From contig NZ_CP062948.1 in the NCBI RefSeq assembly GCF_014898175.1, forward strand, positions 1,054,001 through 1,118,000: a stretch of 64,000 nt of DNA, in the 5' to 3' direction. Below, piece after piece: positions 48,053-57,848 of this stretch. Source of the stretch: Bifidobacterium lemurum (GTDB taxonomy: Bacteria; Actinomycetota; Actinomycetes; Actinomycetales; Bifidobacteriaceae). Position numbers and translations under genes: made by a program. Every line of letters starts with the position of its first letter. The first letter of the stretch is position 1. The notes below the pieces were generated by a model. The model worked only from the letters and a program-made list of their open reading frames with translations, ran no database searches and was not told where the DNA came from.

Positions 48053-48769
48053 ATGCTGACCGTCGCCATTGTCGAAGATGATGATGCCGCCGCCGACAAG
48101 CTGCGCGCCTGCCTCGATATGTTCGCCCAACGTTCCGGCGAGACGTTCGACGTGCGCCGTTTCGTCGAGCCCACTTCGTTCCTGGAAGGCTACAAACCCA
48201 ATTGGGACATCGTGTTCATGGATATCGAAATGCCCAATATGGACGGCCTGGCCGCCGCCCACCGGCTGCACGAATTGGACGGCGGGACGGTGCTGATCTT
48301 CGTGACGAATATGGCCCAGTTCGCGGCCAAAGGCTACGAGGTGGACGCGCTCGACTACATCATCAAGCCCTTCGTCTATGCCGATTTCGAACGTAAGATC
48401 GCCCGCGCGGTCAAACTGTGCGACAGCGAATCCGACGATTCGGTCATCATCTCCCAGCGCGGCGGCTCGCAGCGCATCCGCCTACGCGACGTGTCGTACG
48501 TCGAGGTGCGCGGGCACAGCCTGGAATTCCATACGGAGGACGGACTGGTCGTCGGCTCCGGCTCGCTGCAGGAGGCGGAAGCGAAGCTGAAACCCCACGG
48601 CTTCCTGCGCTGCGGCAAGCCGTATCTGGTCAACCAGCGTCATATCGACGCCATCAAAGGCAATGAGGTGCGCCTTTCGGACGGCGGCTCGCTGCCCATC
48701 GGCCGCGCCTTCCGCAAATCCTTCCTGCAGGATCTCGCCGACAACCTCGGCGACGATCGGTGGATGTGA
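48053..48769 (+). CDS. LytTR-family response regulator, module B
   Basis: This 238-residue regulator has a receiver domain with VEDDDAA at the start, phosphoacceptor Asp57 in VFMDIEMPNMDG, and IIKPF. A LytTR domain follows (about 130-238), with VSYVEVRGHSLEFHTEDG and FLRCGKPYLVNQRHIDAI. ATG 48053 has AAGGAG 8 bases upstream. It precedes the kinase and, 1.5 kb further, GH3-B on the same strand. Its receiver domain is much closer to the partial regulator at 63656 (same MDIEMPNMDG and VTNMAQFAA blocks) than to module A. Confidence 0.9.
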   Translation: MLTVAIVEDDDAAADKLRACLDMFAQRSGETFDVRRFVEPTSFLEGYKPNWDIVFMDIEMPNMDGLAAAHRLHELDGGTVLIFVTNMAQFAAKGYEVDALDYIIKPFVYADFERKIARAVKLCDSESDDSVIISQRGGSQRIRLRDVSYVEVRGHSLEFHTEDGLVVGSGSLQEAEAKLKPHGFLRCGKPYLVNQRHIDAIKGNEVRLSDGGSLPIGRAFRKSFLQDLADNLGDDRWM

Positions 48770-48780
48770 GGCAGGGCGCG

Positions 48781-50103
48781 ATGATGCATGATACGGCTGC
48801 GCTGTTCGGCACTGGAGATGTGTGGGCGCCGCTTGTGGGATTCTTCAACACAGTCGGTTTTCTGTTGGAGCTCGTCACGGCGCTGGTGATGTTCGTCTGG
48901 CCGCTCGAGCGCCGCCCGCGGTTCGTCTGGCGTGCGGCCGCCGCCATGCTGGTCATGATGGCGGTGTGCATGGTGTGGGATTCCCTGGCGTCCGAAGGCA
49001 CATGGTGGCTGATCGCACGGTGCTTCCTCATCTACGCGATGTGCTGTGCCGCCTCGCGCGTCTGCTGGCGCATCAGTTTCGCGCAGGCGCTGTTCTATAT
49101 GGCCGCCGCGGCCGCGCTGCAGCATGCGGTGTACCGTGGCGCGCGAGTGCTCTCCACCAGACTGCACATGGTGTGGGAGGATGCGGCCTGGATTGACACC
49201 ATCGTGTACGCGGCGCTGGTGGTGCCGTTGTTCGCGCTGGGGTATTGGCTGTTCGCGCGCCCGCTGGCCGGCAAATCCATCGAAGGCGTGGCGAGCGGCC
49301 GTATGCTGCTGTTGTTCACCGGCATGGCGATCTGTCTGAACATCTTCACCAACCTGTACCACCATTACGGATCCGGAAGTGTGGCGTTCACGATTTTCTC
49401 GCTGTTCGACCTGCTGACATGCGTGTTCATGCTGATGTTGCTGCGCGAAATCGTGGAACATGAGAACGCCGAACGGGACGGTGCGATGCTGCGTCAGCTG
49501 ATGAACCAGCAGAAGGCGAAACTCGATAGCGATAAGGCGACCATCGACCTGATCAACGTCAAAACGCACGACCTGAAAAGGCAACTCAACCTGCTGGAGA
49601 ACCGCATTCCGCAGGAGGAGATCGACGATCTGAAATCACTGGCCGGCATCTACGACGCCACGGTGCGCACCGGCAACGAGACGTTGGACGTGCTGCTGTC
49701 GAACCGCTCACTTGTATGCGAGCAGCGCGGCATCCAATTCGACCGCATCATCGACGGCGAACGATTGGAGTTCATGAAACCCGGCGACATCTATTCGCTG
49801 TTCGGCAACGCCGTCGACAACGCGATGGAGGCGGTGGAGCATATCGTCGATGACGACCGCCGGTGGATCCGTATGACGGTCCGCGCCAACAAGGGCATGG
49901 TGGTGATGCATATCGAGAACCCCTATGACGGCGCCTTGACCTTTCGGGACGGATTGCCGCAGACGGTCAAAGCCGACAAACACTATCACGGTTTCGGGCT
50001 CAAATCGATGCGTATGGTCGCCGAACAATACGGCGGCGCGCTTTCGGTCAAAGCCGACGAGGGAATCTTCGCGGTGAACGTGGTGCTGCCGATCGAACGG
50101 TGA
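48781..50103 (+). CDS. AgrC-like GHKL sensor histidine kinase, module B
   Basis: This 440-residue membrane kinase has about six hydrophobic segments in residues 1-215, a coiled-coil-like stretch, then the box VKTHDLKRQ with His263 as probable phospho-acceptor. The ATPase domain shows the N box LFGNAVDNAMEAVEHI and the G box HGFGLKSMRMVAEQYGG. I chose ATG 48781; a GTG at 48766 would give a 4-base overlap with the regulator. No extracytoplasmic sensor domain of useful size is present, so the ligand is probably sensed within the membrane part. Confidence 0.88.
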   Translation: MMHDTAALFGTGDVWAPLVGFFNTVGFLLELVTALVMFVWPLERRPRFVWRAAAAMLVMMAVCMVWDSLASEGTWWLIARCFLIYAMCCAASRVCWRISFAQALFYMAAAAALQHAVYRGARVLSTRLHMVWEDAAWIDTIVYAALVVPLFALGYWLFARPLAGKSIEGVASGRMLLLFTGMAICLNIFTNLYHHYGSGSVAFTIFSLFDLLTCVFMLMLLREIVEHENAERDGAMLRQLMNQQKAKLDSDKATIDLINVKTHDLKRQLNLLENRIPQEEIDDLKSLAGIYDATVRTGNETLDVLLSNRSLVCEQRGIQFDRIIDGERLEFMKPGDIYSLFGNAVDNAMEAVEHIVDDDRRWIRMTVRANKGMVVMHIENPYDGALTFRDGLPQTVKADKHYHGFGLKSMRMVAEQYGGALSVKADEGIFAVNVVLPIER

Positions 50104-50286
50104 CATGCGATCGGTGCCGTAGGTCCGGTGCCGTTCGGGCCCGACGCGTTCCCGATGCAGTTCGTGACTCGAAAAACGTCGGTTGCGCATCGGGCGTTGA
50201 GCATGGGGCCGGACTCGGAGAATCTAAGACTACGGCGTGTTTTCGCAGAGGAAAGCATCGCCGCAACGAGATTCAAGGAGGATGAG

Positions 50287-53200
50287 ATGTTCAAACGAAC
50301 GAACCTATGGCGCGGTTTGACCGCCATCGGTGCGTTGCTCCTCGCGATCGCCATCATGGCGGGATCGATTATGGAGACCTACCGTGTGTCGCTGGACGCG
50401 TTCGTCGGCACCCGCAGCCAGCGCACCGTCACCGACCAGTCCGCCGACGAAGGCGACAGCTGGACCTACCAGTCCGAGTTCACCTCGGCCGAAGAGGCCT
50501 ACAACGGTTGGCGCGACTTCGCCATCGAGGAATCACAGGAGACGATGGCGCTGCTCAAGAACAGCGACGACGCGCTGCCGATCGCCTCGGACGCGAAGAT
50601 CACCATGTTCGGCGTGCGCAGCTACGCGCCCGTCTACGGCGGATCCGGCGGTTCCGTCACCGACGGCAACTCCACCGTCGAGATCACGCAGGCCTTCCAG
50701 GAGCGTGGCTTCCAAATCAACCCCTCCATGCTGCAGGCCTATGAGACGTATTTCGCGGACAAGGAGTGGACCACCCCGCAGTTCGGCGGCGGCGTCCTGC
50801 CGGAATACGCGGAGATCACCAAATACGACGATCCCAGCGAACTCAGCCTGGACGAACTCGCCCAGCTGAACCCCGACTACAACTCGCAGTACGGCGAATA
50901 CAACGACGCCGCCATCGTGGTCGTCGGTCGCCCCGCCGGTGAGAACGGCGACGGCTACTATCCGGGCGAGGAAGGGCTCGCTGAGGGTGTGAATACCGTG
51001 ACCGGCAACATCCTGTCGCTGTCCGACGAGGAGATGGCGCTGGTCGACGAGGCCAAGGCCAACTTCGACAAGGTCATCGTGCTCGTCAATTCCACCAATC
51101 CGATGGAGATCGCCAACCTCGAGGACGACCCCGACATCGACGCGATCATGTGGATCGGCTTCCCCGGCGCGTACGGCTTCTACGGCGTGGCCGACATCCT
51201 CAACGGCACTGTCTCCCCCTCGGCCCATCTGGGCGACGTGATGGCCAAGAACACGGCCCTTGCGCCGGCGATGGCGAATTACGGCGACATCGCCTGGTCG
51301 AACGCCTCCGACTTCTCCGAAGACGCCGCCGTGAACTCCTACCTCATCGAATCCGAAGGCATCTACACCGGCTACCGCTATTACGAAACCCGCTATGCGG
51401 ACATCGTGATGGGCAACGGCGGCGAGGAGGCCTCGGCGGGCACCTACGCGAACGCGGACGGCACCGTCTCCACCACGGATGGCACGTGGGACTACGCCAA
51501 CGAAGTGGTGTACTCCTTCGGACACGGCCTGAGCTACACCACCTTCGAACAGACGCTCGATTCGGTGGAGATCGCGGGCGACAAGAAGACCGCCACCGTG
51601 ACCGTGACCGTCGCCAACACCGGCGACGTGGCAGGTAAGTCCGTCGCGCAGGTCTACGCCTCCGTGCCGTACACCGACTACGACAAGGAGAACGGCGTGG
51701 AGAAGTCCGCGATCCAACTTATGGATTTCGAGAAGACCGAAACCCTTGAGCCGGGCGAATCGCAGACGATCACCATGGATGTGGACCTCGCCGACCTCGC
51801 CAGCTACGACGCCTATGGCGCCGAAACTTACATCGTCGATCCGGGCGACTACTACTTCGCCCTCGGCGACGACGCCCACGACGCCCTCAACAACGTGCTC
51901 GCGGCCCAGGGCTACACCGAATCCGACGGCATGACCGCCGCGGGCGACGAGTCCAAAACCTACCGGTGGACGTGGGACGGCGACGTCGACGCCGACACCT
52001 TCTCGGTATCCGACAACGGCACGGCCATCACCAACCAGCTCACCGAGGGCGACTACGCGATGGACTACAACGCCTTCGAGGAGGGCACCGTCACCTACCT
52101 GACCCGTTCCGACTGGAACGGCACCTTCCCGACCACCTACTCCGGCCTGACCGCCAACGAGCAGGTCTCCGAGCTGCTCAACAACGACTTCATCGAACTG
52201 AAGTCCGGCGACGACGTCTCCGACATCACCGTGGGCGACACGTCCAGCGAGCTGACCCTCAACGATATGAAGGGTGCCGACTTCGACGACGAGCGTTGGG
52301 ACGAACTGGTGGGCAAGGTCTCCGTCGAGGAGTTCATGAGCTTCGCCGAGAACGCCTTCCACGCCATCGGCGCCATCCCCTCCGTCGGCCTGCAGGACAT
52401 GCTTTCCGACGACGGTCCCGGCGGCTCCGACTCGCACTACCTCAACGAGGGCCAGTATCAGGGCGAGGCGTTCGCGGACGCCAATGACGAGGCCTACGCC
52501 GACAAGAGCTCCCGCGTGGCACCCTCCCCCGTCAATCTCGCCTACAGCTGGAACAAGGAACTCTCCTATCGCAACGGCGAGCTGATCATCGGCGAATCCA
52601 GCCTTGTGTTCAACCTGCCGATCATCATCGGACCGGGTATGAACCTGCATCGCCACGCCTACAACACCCGCGGCCACGAGTACTACTCCGAGGATCCGGT
52701 GCTTTCCGGCTACGTCGGTTCGGCCGTGGTGCAGGGCGCCCAGTCCAAGGGCACGCTGGTGAACGTCAAGCACGCCGCGTTCAACGATCAGGAGATCAAC
52801 AGGTCCGGCGTGGCCGTGTTCATGAGTGAGCAGAAGGCCCGCGAGATGGAGCTGCGCAACCTGCAGCAGGCGTTTGAAGCCAAGGGCAAGCCCGCCTCCT
52901 TCGAAGCGGACGAGTCCAAGGCCGACACCTACACGCAGGGCGCGCTCGGCGTGATGACCTCCTACAACCGCATCGGCGCCGTCGCGTCCAGTGCGAACGC
53001 CGCCGTGATGGTAAACATCATGCGTGGCGAGTGGGGCTTCACCGGCTACAACGTCACCGACTTCACCTCCGTCTCGCCGCATGCCGCTCCTAAGGAGTCG
53101 ATTCTGGCCGGAACCACCGCGTTCTGCGGCTTCGGCAACATGGGCGTGAGCTATTGGGACGCCGAAACACTCAGTGGCGACCGCGACGTGCTGCTCGCCA

Positions 53201-53430
53201 TCCAGCAGGACGTGAAGTACGCCTTGTGGGCTCTGGCCAACTCGAACGCCATGAACGGCGTGAACTCCACCACCCATACCGAAAACGTCATGACCTGGTG
53301 GCGTGCGGCCTATATCGCCGCAATCGCTGTGACCGGCGTCGTGACCGCCGCAGGTGTCATCGGCTACACGGTCGTGCGCGTCCGTGGCGCCAAGTCCGTC
53401 GCCGCTCCCGCCGGCGTCTCATCCAAGTGA
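50287..53430 (+). CDS. Doubly membrane-anchored GH3 glycosidase, GH3-B
   Basis: This is a 1047-residue GH3 enzyme with reversed domains. A span at about 11-30 is followed by the sandwich domain (LLKNSDDALPI, about 90), the fibronectin-like domain (FGHGLSYTTF, about 412), and the barrel (from about 668). The barrel has SDDGPGG, the VKHAAFNDQEIN substrate loop, and nucleophile Asp925 in NVTDFTS. A last span (about 1008-1031) ends in RVRGAK. The charge pattern puts both ends inside and the enzyme outside. AAGGAGG lies 6 bases before ATG 50287. It follows the module-B regulator genes and precedes a small membrane protein. Substrate is unknown; exported beta-glucosidase activity is the default guess. 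Confidence 0.9.
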   Translation: MFKRTNLWRGLTAIGALLLAIAIMAGSIMETYRVSLDAFVGTRSQRTVTDQSADEGDSWTYQSEFTSAEEAYNGWRDFAIEESQETMALLKNSDDALPIASDAKITMFGVRSYAPVYGGSGGSVTDGNSTVEITQAFQERGFQINPSMLQAYETYFADKEWTTPQFGGGVLPEYAEITKYDDPSELSLDELAQLNPDYNSQYGEYNDAAIVVVGRPAGENGDGYYPGEEGLAEGVNTVTGNILSLSDEEMALVDEAKANFDKVIVLVNSTNPMEIANLEDDPDIDAIMWIGFPGAYGFYGVADILNGTVSPSAHLGDVMAKNTALAPAMANYGDIAWSNASDFSEDAAVNSYLIESEGIYTGYRYYETRYADIVMGNGGEEASAGTYANADGTVSTTDGTWDYANEVVYSFGHGLSYTTFEQTLDSVEIAGDKKTATVTVTVANTGDVAGKSVAQVYASVPYTDYDKENGVEKSAIQLMDFEKTETLEPGESQTITMDVDLADLASYDAYGAETYIVDPGDYYFALGDDAHDALNNVLAAQGYTESDGMTAAGDESKTYRWTWDGDVDADTFSVSDNGTAITNQLTEGDYAMDYNAFEEGTVTYLTRSDWNGTFPTTYSGLTANEQVSELLNNDFIELKSGDDVSDITVGDTSSELTLNDMKGADFDDERWDELVGKVSVEEFMSFAENAFHAIGAIPSVGLQDMLSDDGPGGSDSHYLNEGQYQGEAFADANDEAYADKSSRVAPSPVNLAYSWNKELSYRNGELIIGESSLVFNLPIIIGPGMNLHRHAYNTRGHEYYSEDPVLSGYVGSAVVQGAQSKGTLVNVKHAAFNDQEINRSGVAVFMSEQKAREMELRNLQQAFEAKGKPASFEADESKADTYTQGALGVMTSYNRIGAVASSANAAVMVNIMRGEWGFTGYNVTDFTSVSPHAAPKESILAGTTAFCGFGNMGVSYWDAETLSGDRDVLLAIQQDVKYALWALANSNAMNGVNSTTHTENVMTWWRAAYIAAIAVTGVVTAAGVIGYTVVRVRGAKSVAAPAGVSSK

Positions 53431-53440
53431 AGGAACTGAT

Positions 53441-53914
53441 ATGGCAAAGTCAATCGCATCCCGTGTTCCCGAACTCATCGCGGCTGTCGCGGCGGTGGTC
53501 GGACTGGTCGTCTACCTCATCACCTCAACCACCGGCTATCTGGCCGGCAAGGCGATGAACGTGCTGCCCATCGTGTGCACCGTGCTCGCCGTGGTGGCGC
53601 TGCTCGCCGCGGTCGCAGTCGGCTCCCGCTTGGGTGAGCTGGCCAACGACGCGCTGCTCATCGCCTCCGAGGTGCTGCTGGTCGTCTCGTTCGCGCTGTT
53701 CACGCTGGACCGCGTGAGTCTGGCGGCGGATATCTACTTCATCCCCGTCAACTATCCGGCCAGCGAGCAGACCGCGCTGAACATCTCGCTTGTGGGCGTG
53801 GTGGCGTATCTGGTGGCGATCGTGCTGCTGATCGTCAAGGCATTCACCGCCAAGGCCACGAGCGGCACGGCCTCGATCACCATCGAAGACGGCACGGTAC
53901 CCGCCGTGGCCTGA
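53441..53914 (+). CDS. Small four-span membrane protein after GH3-B
   Basis: This 157-residue protein is almost entirely hydrophobic, with four likely spans (about 9-29, 38-58, 65-85 and 112-135), a short loop (IYFIPVNYPASEQTALN) on one side, and a tail (TSGTASITIEDGTVPAVA). I do not recognise a family. It starts 10 bases after GH3-B with GAAGGAACT before its ATG, so the two should be translated together. It may help anchor or assemble the glycosidase, or carry its product or signal. Confidence 0.75.
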   Translation: MAKSIASRVPELIAAVAAVVGLVVYLITSTTGYLAGKAMNVLPIVCTVLAVVALLAAVAVGSRLGELANDALLIASEVLLVVSFALFTLDRVSLAADIYFIPVNYPASEQTALNISLVGVVAYLVAIVLLIVKAFTAKATSGTASITIEDGTVPAVA

Positions 53915-53940
53915 CGCGAACACATAACCGAATAGCACGG

Positions 53941-54092
53941 AGATTCCTCGACTCCACTTCGTTCCGCTCGGAATGACGAAAGTTGTCCCGAGCGGGGCCT
54001 TCCTCCTGTCATCCTGAGCGGAGGCGGAGCCGGAGTCGAAGGATCTCCTTCCCTAACCTCCGTTGGGATTCCTCGACTTCGCTCGGAATGAC
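53941..54092. repeat. Dispersed palindromic repeats, family 1 (three copies)
   Basis: Copies lie at 53941-53977, 54008-54046 (inverted) and 54067-54092, sharing TCGACTCCACTTCGTTCCGC and TCATCCTGAGCGGAG. They fill the gap between the small membrane protein and the GH2 gene. Confidence 0.85.
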
Positions 54093-54136
54093 GAAGGGAA
54101 TCCCTGCCCGTCCCTCACTACGAAAGACATACGACC

Positions 54137-56581
54137 ATGAAGCATCTTGATTTCAACGCCGACTGGGCCTGGCGGCACCTCGACACCGACGAGCCTCTCG
54201 CCCCGGTCACGCTGCCGCATGACGCGATGATCGGCGAAAAGCGGCACGGACTCGCCCCCAGCGGCCTGAATTCGGGCTGGTTCGAGGGACGTGACTACGA
54301 ATACGTCAAGCGGTTCACGCCTGACGCGAGCCTCGCGGGCCAGACGATGATCCTCGAATTCGAGGGCGTCTACCACAACGCCGAAGTGTGGGTGAACGGC
54401 GAACAGGCCATGTTCCGCCCCTACGGCTATACGAACTTCCATGTCGACCTGACCGACCGCGTGCGCGTCGGTGAGGAGAACGAAATCCGCGTCATCGCTC
54501 GCAACAGCGACCAGCCCAACAGCCGCTGGTATTCCGGCGCGGGCATCTACCGTCCGGTCGTGCTGTGGACCGCCCCGCGCGAGCATATCGCCCTGGACGG
54601 CGTGAGCGTGCGCACCCTATCCATCGACCCCAAAAACGATTCCGCACGCATCGAAATCACCGTGGAAACCACCGCGCCCGGCGAGGTGAGCGTGCGCTGC
54701 CAGCCGTTGGGAGAGTCCGACACGGCCGCCGGCTGCGAAGCGGAGTCGACCTGCGCCATGCGGGAATGCCACATGACGCTGGACGTGCCCCAAGCGCGCC
54801 TGTGGTCGCCCGATCAGCCGAACCTGTACGCCGCGCACGTGAACTATACCGCCGATTCCGGTGCGACCGACGAACTGGACGTGACCTTCGGCATCCGCAC
54901 AATCGAGTGGGGCGCGAACGGCTTCCTCATCAACGGCGAGCAGGTGATCCTCCAAGGCGCGTGCGTGCACCACGACAACGGCGTGCTCGGCGCGCGCTGC
55001 TACGCGGACGCCGAGGAGCGCAAGGTGGCGCTGATGAAGGCGCAGGGATACAACGCCCTGCGATCCGCGCACAACCCCTGCTCCAAGGCCATGCTCGACG
55101 CGTGCGATCGGCAGGGCATGCTGATGATGGACGAATACATCGACCACTGGTACATCCACAAAACCCAGCACGACTATGTGGAGCATTTCGACCAGTGGTG
55201 GCGGCAGGATCTCACCGACATGGTGACGAAGGACCGCAACCATCCCAGCGTCATCATGTACTCCACCGGCAACGAGGTGTCGGAGACCGCGCAGAAACGC
55301 GGCATCGCGCTCACCCAGGCGATGACCGACCATCTGCATGAGCTCGACCCCACACGCCCCGTGACCTGCGGTGTGAACATCTTCTTCAATTTCCTCAGTT
55401 CCGTCGGCTTCGGCCAGTATTCCGACAAGAAGGCCGCCAAGGAGGCCGAGGCCGCCGAAAAGCGGCTCGCCGCCGGTGCCGCGCCCAAGAAGCACAAGGC
55501 GGTCGGCTCCGAATTCTTCAACAATATGGCCGGACTGTTCGGCGCGGACTTCATGAAAACCGGCGCGACCCTGCCGTTCTGCGACTGGGTGACGCGCGAC
55601 GCCTACGCCGCCATGGACATGGCCGGCTACAACTACGGCATCAAACGGTACCGGCATGATCTGGCGAAATATCCCGAACGGCTGATTCTCGGCTCGGAGA
55701 CCTTCTGCTCGGACGCCTACCAGTTCCGCGAGATGGCGAAGCGCAATCCGCGTCTGATCGGCGACTTTGTGTGGTCCGGTATGGACTACATCGGCGAAAC
55801 CGGCGTCGGCGCGTGGGAATACGAGGATTATGCGACGCTGAACATCGGATTCGGCTGGCTCACCGCCGGATCGGGCCGTGTGGATCTGACCGGCAAGCCG
55901 CTTGGCGAGGCCCTATACACGCGTGTGGCATTGGAAGCCGAGCCGGGCCCCTATCTGGCCGTATGGCCGGTGAACCACACCGGCGACAAGCACTCCCCCA
56001 GCGCGTGGAAAATGAGCAACGCCACCGATTCGTGGAGCTGGAACGGCTGCGAGGGGCGCGCCGCGAACGTCGAGGTGTACGCGTGCGCCGCCGAGGTGGC
56101 GCTGGTGCTCAACGGACGTGAGGTCGGACGCAAGGCCTTGCGGAACGACTGCATCGCCAAATTCTCGTGCACGTACGAGCCTGGCACGCTCGAAGCGGTG
56201 AGCTACGACGCCTCCGGGCGTGAGATCGGCCGCCGCGCGCTGACCAGCGCCTCGGCAGTCACCGAACTGCGCGCCGACGTGGAATACGCGGGGCGCGAGC
56301 TGACCTTCGTGCGCGTGCGCTACACCGACGAGCACGGCATCGCCAAACCGCTTGAGCGCGGCACCCTGCGCGCCTCCGTCACCGGCGGGGAGCTGCTCGG
56401 CTTCGGCTGCGCCGCACCCTTCAACAAAGGCAGCTTCGTCACCGGCAAAACCGGAACCTACTACGGCGAGGCGCTGGCCGTGGTGCGCGGTGGACGTGCC
56501 GACCATACGGACGGAACGCCGGTCGTCCTCACCGTGACCGACGGCACCCACACCGCCGAACTCACCATCGCAGGCGCATAA
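54137..56581 (+). CDS. GH2-family glycoside hydrolase (beta-galactosidase-like)
   Basis: This 814-residue, signal-less cytoplasmic enzyme has the GH2 layout. An N-terminal jelly-roll (HLDTDEPLAPVTLPHDAM, GVYHNAEVWVNG) is followed by an Ig-like domain. The barrel carries the acid/base Glu380 in STGNEVSE and nucleophile Glu521 in ILGSETFCSD, and DUF4982-like Ig domains follow (VWPVNHTGDKHSP). GH2 enzymes remove beta-galactose, beta-glucuronic acid or beta-mannose; the sequence looks closest to beta-galactosidases, but specificity is unproven. It follows the GH3-B genes after a repeat and precedes gtrA by 13 bases, so sugar released outside by GH3-B may be processed inside. Confidence 0.9.
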   Translation: MKHLDFNADWAWRHLDTDEPLAPVTLPHDAMIGEKRHGLAPSGLNSGWFEGRDYEYVKRFTPDASLAGQTMILEFEGVYHNAEVWVNGEQAMFRPYGYTNFHVDLTDRVRVGEENEIRVIARNSDQPNSRWYSGAGIYRPVVLWTAPREHIALDGVSVRTLSIDPKNDSARIEITVETTAPGEVSVRCQPLGESDTAAGCEAESTCAMRECHMTLDVPQARLWSPDQPNLYAAHVNYTADSGATDELDVTFGIRTIEWGANGFLINGEQVILQGACVHHDNGVLGARCYADAEERKVALMKAQGYNALRSAHNPCSKAMLDACDRQGMLMMDEYIDHWYIHKTQHDYVEHFDQWWRQDLTDMVTKDRNHPSVIMYSTGNEVSETAQKRGIALTQAMTDHLHELDPTRPVTCGVNIFFNFLSSVGFGQYSDKKAAKEAEAAEKRLAAGAAPKKHKAVGSEFFNNMAGLFGADFMKTGATLPFCDWVTRDAYAAMDMAGYNYGIKRYRHDLAKYPERLILGSETFCSDAYQFREMAKRNPRLIGDFVWSGMDYIGETGVGAWEYEDYATLNIGFGWLTAGSGRVDLTGKPLGEALYTRVALEAEPGPYLAVWPVNHTGDKHSPSAWKMSNATDSWSWNGCEGRAANVEVYACAAEVALVLNGREVGRKALRNDCIAKFSCTYEPGTLEAVSYDASGREIGRRALTSASAVTELRADVEYAGRELTFVRVRYTDEHGIAKPLERGTLRASVTGGELLGFGCAAPFNKGSFVTGKTGTYYGEALAVVRGGRADHTDGTPVVLTVTDGTHTAELTIAGA

Positions 56582-56594
56582 GAAAGGACCCATC

Positions 56595-57209
56595 ATGTCG
56601 GTGCATGAATCGACCGATTCCCAGCAGAAAGCCGCCGTGCGTCCGGCCAACCCGCTCGCCGCATGGTGGGAGCGGTTCGGCGCGAAGCACAAGCTCATCG
56701 CGCAATTCGTGATGTTCTACGCGTTCTCGATGTTCGTCACCGTGCTGCAATACGTGATGCTCACCTTCCTGCCCGGCCTGTTCTACCGGTTCACCGACTG
56801 GTGCGAGATCCCCGCGCAGCTCATCCACCTGCGGCTCGGCCCGGTCGACACCTACGTGTTCGACTATCCGGTGACCGGCGACGAAACCGGCGGCATGGGG
56901 TATTTCGCGGCATTCGCGATCACGCTGTTCATCGCGCAATGCGTGAATTTCCCGATGCAACGCAACATCACCTTCAAATCGAAGGGCAACGTGTGGTACC
57001 AGATCGCCTGGTATGTGGTGGCGTTCGTGCTCATCACCATCGTGTGCGGCTTCCTGATGGGCCTGTACGTGCCGTTGTGCCGGCGGTTCTTCTCGCCCGC
57101 CGTCTACAACATCCTCATCACCGTGATCAACGGCGGCGTGCAGATGGTCATCTACTTCCCCATCTACAAAATCATCTTCCCCGAAGGCGAAGCGAAAGGC
57201 GGCGCTTAG
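56595..57209 (+). CDS. GtrA-family membrane protein
   Basis: This 204-residue protein has four spans and the GtrA signature NFPMQRNITFKS. GtrA proteins are thought to move polyprenyl-linked sugars across the membrane or to support surface-polymer glycosylation. A loop between spans 1 and 2 is longer than usual. It starts 13 bases after the GH2 gene with AAGAAAGGA upstream, so the two are probably co-transcribed. It converges with the toxin-antitoxin-like pair, overlapping its end by 4 bases. Confidence 0.88.
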   Translation: MSVHESTDSQQKAAVRPANPLAAWWERFGAKHKLIAQFVMFYAFSMFVTVLQYVMLTFLPGLFYRFTDWCEIPAQLIHLRLGPVDTYVFDYPVTGDETGGMGYFAAFAITLFIAQCVNFPMQRNITFKSKGNVWYQIAWYVVAFVLITIVCGFLMGLYVPLCRRFFSPAVYNILITVINGGVQMVIYFPIYKIIFPEGEAKGGA

Positions 57210-57397
57210 GCGAAGCGAATCTTTCCAGCGGCCTCCTGCTTTTTGAGGAACGCCATGATCTCCGGCGTCATCTTGTCTTTGGGCCAGCGGTCCAGAAAGA
57301 CGGTGCCGACTCCGCCGCTGAAGTCGTACTCTCCCCGTTCGATTTTTTGCCCTTCGCTTTCAAAATCGAACACATGAGCGTTTGGATCACCTGTCAT
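57206..57397 (-). CDS. Putative antitoxin of a type II pair
   Basis: This 63-residue protein contains GEYDFSGGVGTVFLDRW and a basic end. It resembles the short antitoxins found after BrnT-like actinobacterial toxins, but I cannot name the family firmly. It starts 13 bases after the preceding gene's stop, with AAGGAG about 11 bases before ATG 57397. The toxin-first order is the reverse of most pairs but normal for BrnT-type pairs. The GC content is low for this genome. Confidence 0.6.
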   Translation of the reverse strand: MTGDPNAHVFDFESEGQKIERGEYDFSGGVGTVFLDRWPKDKMTPEIMAFLKKQEAAGKIRFA

Positions 57398-57410
57398 TGC
57401 TATCAGCTCC

Positions 57411-57731
57411 TTAAATCTCCGCCATATACGATGGCAATCCGAGTTCTTGTAAAAACTTCTTCGTCGCCCAGTTGACGTGGTACAGCACGCGCAAGGGATT
57501 GCCTCCTGCATCCTTACTTGATGATACGTCCAGAGCGATCATTTCCACCAGTTTCCCTTCGGGGTTATAGCCTACGGCGATAAGTTTTTCCTCATCGTCC
57601 TGTCGCAGCTGGGAATAGAACTGATTGCGCCAGGCGTGCCTAGCATGTTTTGGATCAAGATGATGCGCTCGTCCTTCGATCAGTCTCTGATGCAACGCGA
57701 AATTTGGACTGGTATCCGTATGCGTTCCCAT
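57411..57731 (-). CDS. Putative BrnT-like toxin
   Basis: This 106-residue protein has the pattern ARHAWRNQF...KLIAVGYNPEGKLVEMIALDV...LRVLYHVNWATKKFLQELG. It matches in outline small RelE-fold toxins of the BrnT type (H-x-W near the start, VG..x..G.L.EM in the middle, ELG at the end). ATG 57731 has GAGGAG upstream. With the next gene it forms a two-gene unit that should be a toxin-antitoxin module. Function is inferred from pattern only. Confidence 0.55.
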   Translation of the reverse strand: MGTHTDTSPNFALHQRLIEGRAHHLDPKHARHAWRNQFYSQLRQDDEEKLIAVGYNPEGKLVEMIALDVSSSKDAGGNPLRVLYHVNWATKKFLQELGLPSYMAEI

Positions 57732-57775
57732 AGTTACTCCTCGTATTGCGCGTACTCCTTGGTTCCGATGCATCT

Positions 57776-57805
57776 ACGTTAAAACTGTATTTTCGGCATC
57801 GTCAA
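57776..57805 (-). promoter_or_regulatory. Possible promoter of the toxin-antitoxin-like pair
   Basis: On the minus strand, TTGACG (57805-57800) and TAACGT (57781-57776) are 18 bases apart, about 45 bases before the first gene. No clear palindromic operator is visible. Confidence 0.45.
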
Positions 57806-57848
57806 GCCTGATCGACGTATGTGAATACAGAGACAGAATTTGGCGTGT

